Source: an uncultured Clostridia bacterium
GTDB taxonomy: Bacteria; Bacillota; Clostridia; Oscillospirales; Ruminococcaceae
DNA: 35,753 nucleotides
Direction: 5' to 3'
Assembly: GCA_947427325.1 (NCBI GenBank)
Contig: CANEHP010000002.1
Coordinates: 1-35,753, forward strand
This document shows positions 31,553 through 35,753 of this stretch, in pieces. How positions within the stretch are numbered: position 1 is the first letter of the stretch; each line of letters begins with the position of its first letter. A model generated the notes under the pieces. It made no database searches. It saw nothing but the letters and a program-made list of their open reading frames with translations, and was not told the origin of the DNA. Position numbers and translations under genes: made by a program.

Positions 31553-31666
31553 ATGAAAGTAAGACCTTCTGTTAAGCCTATGTGCGACAAGTGCAAGGTT
31601 ATTAAGCGCAAGGGCAGAGTTATGGTAATCTGCAAAGACCCCAAGCACAAGCAAAGACAGGGCTGA
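31553..31666 (+). CDS. rpmJ: 50S ribosomal protein L36
   Basis: This 37-aa protein is MKVRPSVKPMCDKCKVIKRK followed by GRVMVICKDPKHKQRQG. It keeps the zinc ligands C11, C14, C27 and H32, the zinc-binding type. GAAAGGAAGTAATCCA precedes the ATG. It lies between infA and rpsM as in most Firmicutes. Confidence 0.98.
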   Translation: MKVRPSVKPMCDKCKVIKRKGRVMVICKDPKHKQRQG

Positions 31667-31794
31667 TCCCCTGAAATATAACAAGAGGAAAGGGAAAAGC
31701 TTCCCGAATTTTCCGAAAAAGCAAAGTTTTCTCAAGGGAATATAGGCTTTTTAAATCGGAAAGAAGCCTCTGTTGGAAAGGAAAGGTTTATAGT

Positions 31795-32163
31795 ATGGCA
31801 AGAATCGCCGGTGTGGATTTGCCCAAGGAAAAGCGCGTAGAAATAGGACTGACCTATGTATACGGCATTGGCAGAAAATCCGCAAATGATATTTTGGCAG
31901 CGGCAGGCGTTAACCCCGACACCCGTGTTAAGGATCTGACCGAGGACGAAGAAGCAAAGATCCGTGAGGTTATCGACCAGCACTACCATGTAGAGGGCGA
32001 CCTTCGTCGCGAGGTCGCTATGAACATCAAGCGTTTGGTGGAAATCAACTGCTATCGCGGAGTACGCCACAGAAAGGGACTCCCCGTAAGAGGACAGAGA
32101 ACCAAGACCAACGCAAGAACACGCAAAGGTCCCGCAAAGACTATCGCCAACAAGAAAAAGTAA
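31795..32163 (+). CDS. rpsM: 30S ribosomal protein S13
   Basis: This 122-aa head protein touches the P-site tRNA with its basic tail. It starts MARIAGVDLPKEKRVEIGLT and has YRGVRHRKGLPVRGQRTKTN and the end GPAKTIANKKK. GGAAAGGAAAGG precedes the ATG. It follows rpmJ after 128 bp and begins the alpha part of the cluster. Confidence 0.98.
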   Translation: MARIAGVDLPKEKRVEIGLTYVYGIGRKSANDILAAAGVNPDTRVKDLTEDEEAKIREVIDQHYHVEGDLRREVAMNIKRLVEINCYRGVRHRKGLPVRGQRTKTNARTRKGPAKTIANKKK

Positions 32164-32220
32164 GAGTGAGCGCCTGATCGAAAACAGACGTCTCCCGTAT
32201 TACGGAAAGGAAATTTATAA

Positions 32221-32625
32221 ATGGCAGCTAACAAGGCTAATGCTAAAAAGGCAGGAATCCGCCGCCGTGACCGTAAGAATATCGAAAACGGCTCGGCGCA
32301 TATCCAGTCCACTTTTAACAATACAATCGTTACCATCACAGACCTTCAGGGCAACACACTGTCTTGGGCAAGCGCAGGCGGCCTGGGCTTCAGAGGAAAC
32401 AGAAAGTCCACTCCCTTTGCCGCTCAGTCCGCAGCGGAAACCGCAGCCAAGGCGGCTATGGTTCACGGCTTAAAGACCGTGGAAGTATATGTCAAGGGAC
32501 CCGGAGCAGGTCGTGAGGCAGCTATCAGAGCTCTTTCCACAGCAGGGTTGGAGGTAAAGATGATCAAGGACGTTACCCCCATTCCTCACAACGGATGCCG
32601 CCCTCCCAAGAGGAGAAGAGTGTAG
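32221..32625 (+). CDS. rpsK: 30S ribosomal protein S11
   Basis: This 134-aa platform protein helps form the mRNA exit. It carries NGSAHIQSTFNNTIVTITDL, SWASAGGLGFRGNRKSTPFA and the end DVTPIPHNGCRPPKRRRV. GGAAAGGAAATTTATAA precedes the ATG. rpsD follows after 177 bp. Confidence 0.98.
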   Translation: MAANKANAKKAGIRRRDRKNIENGSAHIQSTFNNTIVTITDLQGNTLSWASAGGLGFRGNRKSTPFAAQSAAETAAKAAMVHGLKTVEVYVKGPGAGREAAIRALSTAGLEVKMIKDVTPIPHNGCRPPKRRRV

Positions 32626-32802
32626 TTAAAAATGAGCGTCGTTGCTCATTGTCGGACGAGGCAATTTTCGCCCGCTGCCTTCGGGAATTTGCATACAAGG
32701 CATACAGACCCTGTCCGCAGCCGGCAGCCCGGTGTTCGATACAGAATTATATGTCGCTTTACAAAAGACATAATTTCAATTAAATAAACGGAGGAATTTA
32801 CA

Positions 32803-33399
32803 ATGGCAGTAGATAGAACCCCGGTGCTTAAAAGATGTAAGGCATTGGGAATCAGCCCCGCAGTTTTGGGCTACAGCAAGGAAACAAACAGAAAGGGAAA
32901 CGGCAATCCCCGCAAGAAGGTTTCCGAATACGGAATGCAGCTGAGAGAAAAGCAGAAGTTAAAATTCATATACGGCGTACTCGAAAAGCAGTTCCATCAT
33001 TACTACGAAATGGCTATCAAGGAAGAGGGCGTAGCAGGCGAAAACCTTATCAGGCTTCTTGAATCCCGCCTTGACAACGTAGTATTCAGAATGGGCATGG
33101 CTGTTACCCGCCGTGAAGCAAGACAGCTTGTAGGTCACGGTCACTTCACCGTAAACGGCAAGAGAGTAGATATCCCTTCCTTTAAGGTAAAGGCAGGGGA
33201 CGTTGTGGCTCTTTCCGAAAAAAGCAAGAAAAGCCCTAAGTTCGCTCAGATCGCTGAGGCAACCAACGGCAGACTTATCCCTGTTTGGCTCGATATGAAC
33301 AAGGAAGAGTCAAAGGCAGTTGTTACCCGTCTTCCTCAAAGAGATGAACTTGATTTCGAGATCGAAGAGCAGCTCGTAATCGAATTGTACTCCAAATAA
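32803..33399 (+). CDS. rpsD: 30S ribosomal protein S4
   Basis: This 198-aa protein initiates 30S assembly and forms part of the mRNA entry. It starts MAVDRTPVLKRCKALGISPA without the zinc cysteines seen in some S4, and has the S4 domain RLESRLDNVVFRMG-type motif and ARQLVGHGHFTVNGKRVDIP. ACGGAGGAATTTACA precedes the ATG. It lies between rpsK and rpoA, the clostridial order; in Bacillus it is elsewhere. An ATTATATGTC / GACATAAT stem (about 32745-32773) just precedes it, where S4 autoregulation might act. Confidence 0.97.
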   Translation: MAVDRTPVLKRCKALGISPAVLGYSKETNRKGNGNPRKKVSEYGMQLREKQKLKFIYGVLEKQFHHYYEMAIKEEGVAGENLIRLLESRLDNVVFRMGMAVTRREARQLVGHGHFTVNGKRVDIPSFKVKAGDVVALSEKSKKSPKFAQIAEATNGRLIPVWLDMNKEESKAVVTRLPQRDELDFEIEEQLVIELYSK

Positions 33400-33542
33400 T
33401 AATTTATTTGCCGAGGTATTTTATTTTTTAAAGACGGTATACTTGGTGCGATTATTTTTAATTTACAATAGGCATTATCGTAAGCAGTATCGTAATTTAA
33501 AATTAACCGGGGCGTAACAGCCCGTAGATGTCCGCAGAACAA

Positions 33543-33580
33543 GGCTTTTGAAAAGGGGCTTCCCCGCAGCTTCAAAAGCC
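33543..33580 (+). other. Strong nested hairpin before the family C element
   Basis: GGCTTTTGAA and TTCAAAAGCC form a perfect 10-bp stem, with a GGGG-CTT-CCCC stem inside. There is no T run after it, so simple termination is unlikely. Confidence 0.6.
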
Positions 33581-33603
33581 CCGGCGGAATCCCCTGAGCA
33601 TAA

Positions 33604-33763
33604 GAAGCTGTTCCAATAGAAATCTGCGCACGTCTTTTCGGCATATTTTTGCCGCTGACTGTGTTAAAATCCTTGACGGGCGGAAGTCCGCCTGCGGATT
33701 TTTGCCTTGCCATCAACAAAATATGCTCGAAAATCCGCACACCATTCCTATCGGAACAGCTTC
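33604..33763. mobile_element. MITE-like palindromic element, family C (complete copy)
   Basis: A 160-bp palindrome with perfect ends GAAGCTGTTCC / GGAACAGCTTC and long, less perfect arms: ATAGAAATCTGCGCAC at the left, and ATAGGAATGGTGTGCGGA read from the right. A central GGCGGA-AG-TCCGCC hairpin is present. It is flanked by TAA on both sides (33601-33603, 33764-33766), as in the family B insertion. Related arms occur at 1-50 and about 11038-11085. Confidence 0.75.
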
Positions 33764-33789
33764 TAACAATCAAACGATTTATTTTGTCT

Positions 33790-33818
33790 TTACAAATTCG
33801 TAAACGGAAAATTTGTAA
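33790..33818 (+). promoter_or_regulatory. Perfect 9-bp hairpin upstream of rpoA
   Basis: TTACAAATT and AATTTGTAA surround 11 nt. The structure ends about 20 bp before the rpoA Shine-Dalgarno. It could shape translation initiation of rpoA or be part of a processing site. Confidence 0.5.
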
Positions 33819-33854
33819 GCAGGATAGATCCCGAACAGCAGGAGGGTTTACAGA

Positions 33855-34811
33855 ATGCTTGAAAAAATAGAAAAGCCGGAAATTGAAGTCGTTAAGAAGA
33901 GCAATGACGGTAAATACAGTATGTTTACCTTAGAGCCTTTGGAAAGCGGTTTCGGCAACACCATTGGCAACAGCCTTAGGCGTGTTTTGCTCTCCTCTTT
34001 GCCCGGAGTTGCGGTTACAAGCGTTAAAATTGACGGGGTACAGCATGAATTTTCCACTGTTCCCGGAGTCAAGGAGGATGTAACCGAGATTATCCTTAAT
34101 GTAAAAGGCTTAATAGCTAAAATGTTCGGTGAAACTCCCAAAACGGTATATATTGAGGCGGAAGGCGAATGTGAGGTAACTGCCGCCGACATCAAAACCG
34201 ACAGCGAGATAGAGATCCTGGATCCGGGAATGCATATCGCTACTCTTACTGCGGGCGCAAAGCTCAATATGGAGCTGACCTTTGACAGAGGCAGAGGTTA
34301 CGTAAGCGCAGAAAAGAACAAGCAGCTGATGGTACAGCCTCCTATCGGCATTATTGCGGTAGACAGCATATATACCCCTGTTCTTAAGGTAAACTACACC
34401 GTTGAGAACACTCGTGTGGGACAGCGCATCGATTATGACAAGCTGATACTTGAGGTTTGGACTGACGGTACAACCACAGCCAAGGAAGCGGTAAGCTATG
34501 CGGCAAAATTCCTTTGCCAGCATTTGCAGCCCTTTGTTGAGCTTTCCGACGAGATCAGTCAGCCCGAGCTTATGGTGGAAAAGGACGATAAGAGCAAGGA
34601 TAAGATTCTTGAAAAGACCATTGAAGATCTTGAGCTCTCGGTTCGTTCCTTTAACTGCTTAAAGCGCGCCAACATCAATACCGTTGAGGATCTGATCTCC
34701 AAGTCCCCCGAGGAAATGATGAAGGTTCGTAATTTGGGCAAGAAGTCCTTCGACGAAGTTAACGCAAAGCTTAAGGAATTGGGATTTGCGTTGGCAGAGC
34801 CGGAAGAGTAA
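33855..34811 (+). CDS. rpoA: DNA-directed RNA polymerase subunit alpha
   Basis: This 318-aa subunit nucleates RNA polymerase assembly. The N-terminal domain shows FTLEPLESGFGNTIGNSLRR and LLSSLPGVAVTSVKIDGV; the C-terminal domain, joined by a charged linker, has LELSVRSFNCLKRANINTVE and LGKKSFDEVNAKLKELGF, which contact UP elements and activators. The length is typical. AGGAGGGTTTACAGA precedes the ATG. rplQ follows after 37 bp. Confidence 0.98.
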   Translation: MLEKIEKPEIEVVKKSNDGKYSMFTLEPLESGFGNTIGNSLRRVLLSSLPGVAVTSVKIDGVQHEFSTVPGVKEDVTEIILNVKGLIAKMFGETPKTVYIEAEGECEVTAADIKTDSEIEILDPGMHIATLTAGAKLNMELTFDRGRGYVSAEKNKQLMVQPPIGIIAVDSIYTPVLKVNYTVENTRVGQRIDYDKLILEVWTDGTTTAKEAVSYAAKFLCQHLQPFVELSDEISQPELMVEKDDKSKDKILEKTIEDLELSVRSFNCLKRANINTVEDLISKSPEEMMKVRNLGKKSFDEVNAKLKELGFALAEPEE

Positions 34812-34848
34812 TCCCTATCACACTCTGTACAGAAAGGAGTAAATGCAA

Positions 34849-35181
34849 ATGAGAAAGCTTGGAAGAACAAGTGATCATAGAAAAGCAATGCTCAGAGCAA
34901 TGGTAACATTCCTGCTTGAAAACGGCAAGATCGAAACCACTGTTACAAGAGCAAAGGAAGTTAAAAGCGAAGCCGAGAAGATGATTACCTTGGGTAAGAA
35001 GGAAGATCTTCACAGCAAGCGTCAAGTGTATTCCTACATTACAAAGGAGGCAGTCAGCAAGAAGTTGTTTGACGAGATCGCTCCCAAGTATAAGGATGTT
35101 AAGGGCGGATATACCAGAATCGTTAAGGTCGGTCCCCGCCGCGGCGACGCAGCGGAAATGGCTGTTATTGAGCTGGTTTAA
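34849..35181 (+). CDS. rplQ: 50S ribosomal protein L17
   Basis: The 110-aa protein lies near the tunnel exit. It starts MRKLGRTSDHRKAMLRAMVT and ends GGYTRIVKVGPRRGDAAEMA plus VIELV, typical of the short bacterial form. I chose the ATG at 34849, since GGAG is 9 bp upstream; the ATG two codons before is only 3 bp from it. This is the last gene of the superoperon. Confidence 0.97.
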   Translation: MRKLGRTSDHRKAMLRAMVTFLLENGKIETTVTRAKEVKSEAEKMITLGKKEDLHSKRQVYSYITKEAVSKKLFDEIAPKYKDVKGGYTRIVKVGPRRGDAAEMAVIELV

Positions 35182-35183
35182 CT

Positions 35184-35753
35184 TTATGTAAAATAAAACA
35201 GCTGCCTTTGGGGTCCCCTACATAAAGAAGGGTGCCCCAAGCGGCTTTGTATCTCAATTAAATATTGTTCTGAAAATACGGTGTAGCCATAGGCTATGCC
35301 GTTTTTGTCTTTTGTCTTTAAGAAAGGCTTTTTGCTGATGTGTTCTTGGAAGTATTCTTCCATTTCTTCGGCTGTCGGCTCTCGAATAATGCCAACACCG
35401 TTGTAATGGATTGCAGCCTTCTGATAGCGCTTTCCGTCCTTGTATTCGGGTGCGGATACTACGATTTTTTCAATAAATTCATGTACCAATTCAGGCGTGA
35501 GGGTTTCAAGGCGAGTAATTTGTTTCGCTTTGTCAATAAAACGTTGTAAGCCTTCGGTTGTGATTTTAGCATTTTCAAGCTCATCTTCCAAAGCAGGAAT
35601 ACGGTCTTTTAACTCGCTCTGCTCATTTTCAAGCGACATCGACATTGTAGTAAAACGTTCATCACTGATTTTACCCATTGCGTTACGAGAAAAACTCCGC
35701 TGAAGGCAATAACACAGGAAACAGCCGCAACGGATACGGAAAAAAGACAATAA
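35184..35753 (-). CDS. C-terminal part of a serine recombinase (DUF4368 type), incomplete
   Basis: The readable part (about 190 codons, running off the window) matches the end of large serine recombinases of clostridial conjugative and transposon-like elements. It holds a coiled coil beginning NAMGKISDERFTTMS, then LTPELVHEFIEKIVV and a DUF4368-like end (DGKRYQKAAIHYNGVGIIRE). The catalytic resolvase domain is not in the window. The codons before about 35705 (Cys-rich, IRCGCFLCYC) do not look like the family, so the gene may already be truncated there. It converges on rplQ, two bases apart. It is probably a remnant of a mobile element inserted after the ribosomal operon. Confidence 0.7.
   Translation of the reverse strand, partial: LLSFFRIRCGCFLCYCLQRSFSRNAMGKISDERFTTMSMSLENEQSELKDRIPALEDELENAKITTEGLQRFIDKAKQITRLETLTPELVHEFIEKIVVSAPEYKDGKRYQKAAIHYNGVGIIREPTAEEMEEYFQEHISKKPFLKTKDKNGIAYGYTVFSEQYLIEIQSRLGHPSLCRGPQRQLFYFT
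35208..35241. terminator. Hairpin after rplQ, possible operon end
   Basis: TTGGGGTCCCCT and AGGGTGCCCCAA form a 12-bp stem with two mismatches and a loop of about 10 nt. No T run follows on the plus strand, so it is only a possible terminator. The stem lies inside the last codons of the opposite-strand recombinase frame. Confidence 0.4.

Larger units (their letters stand above)
33400..33854 (+). other. 455-bp gene-free spacer between rpsD and rpoA
   Basis: The spacer holds a structured hairpin (33543-33580), a complete palindromic family C element (33604-33763) and a second hairpin (33790-33818) just before the rpoA ribosome-binding site. It also has an 8-bp direct repeat TATCGTAA near 33476-33495. 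No reading frame and no strong promoter are visible. Such a long gap inside the alpha cluster is unusual. Confidence 0.6.

Noticed and set aside
33336..33773. Minus-strand 145-codon frame between rpsD and rpoA
   Set aside because: It crosses the palindromic element and hairpins and has no family likeness.

Overview
The window (35,753 bp) looks like a chromosomal segment of a Gram-positive anaerobe of the class Clostridia, probably a relative of Ruminococcaceae/Oscillospiraceae. The grounds are: a SCIFF peptide gene with its radical SAM maturase; an IspH-ribosomal protein S1 fusion, a known clostridial arrangement; a zinc-type S14; rpsD lying between rpsK and rpoA; and strong purine-rich Shine-Dalgarno sites throughout. 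The genus cannot be fixed from this sequence alone.

Left part (1-17.2 kb), almost all on the minus strand. A recJ-rel pair (repair exonuclease and (p)ppGpp synthetase/hydrolase) is driven by a near-consensus promoter, with a tandem 27-28-bp repeat between the two genes. Next comes an AT-rich, probably acquired divergent pair, an XRE regulator and a SLOG-like protein, with several palindromic operator-like sites between them, and then a 154-bp MITE-like palindrome. A mechanosensitive channel gene follows. The compact cmk / MBL-fold hydrolase / plsC / ispH-S1 operon has two 4-bp gene overlaps and ends at a strong terminator. A PD-(D/E)XK-type transposase gene follows that is broken by three lesions, one of them a 157-bp MITE with a clean target duplication. 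After it come an HtrA-type protease, the SCIFF maturase and its 47-residue six-cysteine precursor peptide, then trmO and pth.

Right part (17.3-35.2 kb), all on the plus strand. This is a complete S10-spc-alpha superoperon: rpsJ-rplC-rplD-rplW-rplB-rpsS-rplV-rpsC-rplP-rpmC-rpsQ-rplN-rplX-rplE-rpsN-rpsH-rplF-rplR-rpsE-rpmD-rplO-secY-adk-map-KOW protein-infA-rpmJ-rpsM-rpsK-rpsD-rpoA-rplQ. It has a sigma-A type promoter far upstream (about 480-nt leader) and several unusually long, hairpin-rich spacers (before rpsS, rplN, rpsH and rpoA). A 160-bp palindromic repeat sits between rpsD and rpoA. After rplQ lies the 3' part of a serine recombinase gene on the opposite strand, a trace of a mobile element.

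The points most worth a second look are the SCIFF locus (a known but functionally unexplained RiPP system), the XRE/SLOG mini-locus with its 13-bp-arm palindrome, the several palindromic repeat families, and the structured spacers of the ribosomal operon. I did not find a system that I can confidently call undescribed. No tRNA, rRNA or CRISPR array was seen.
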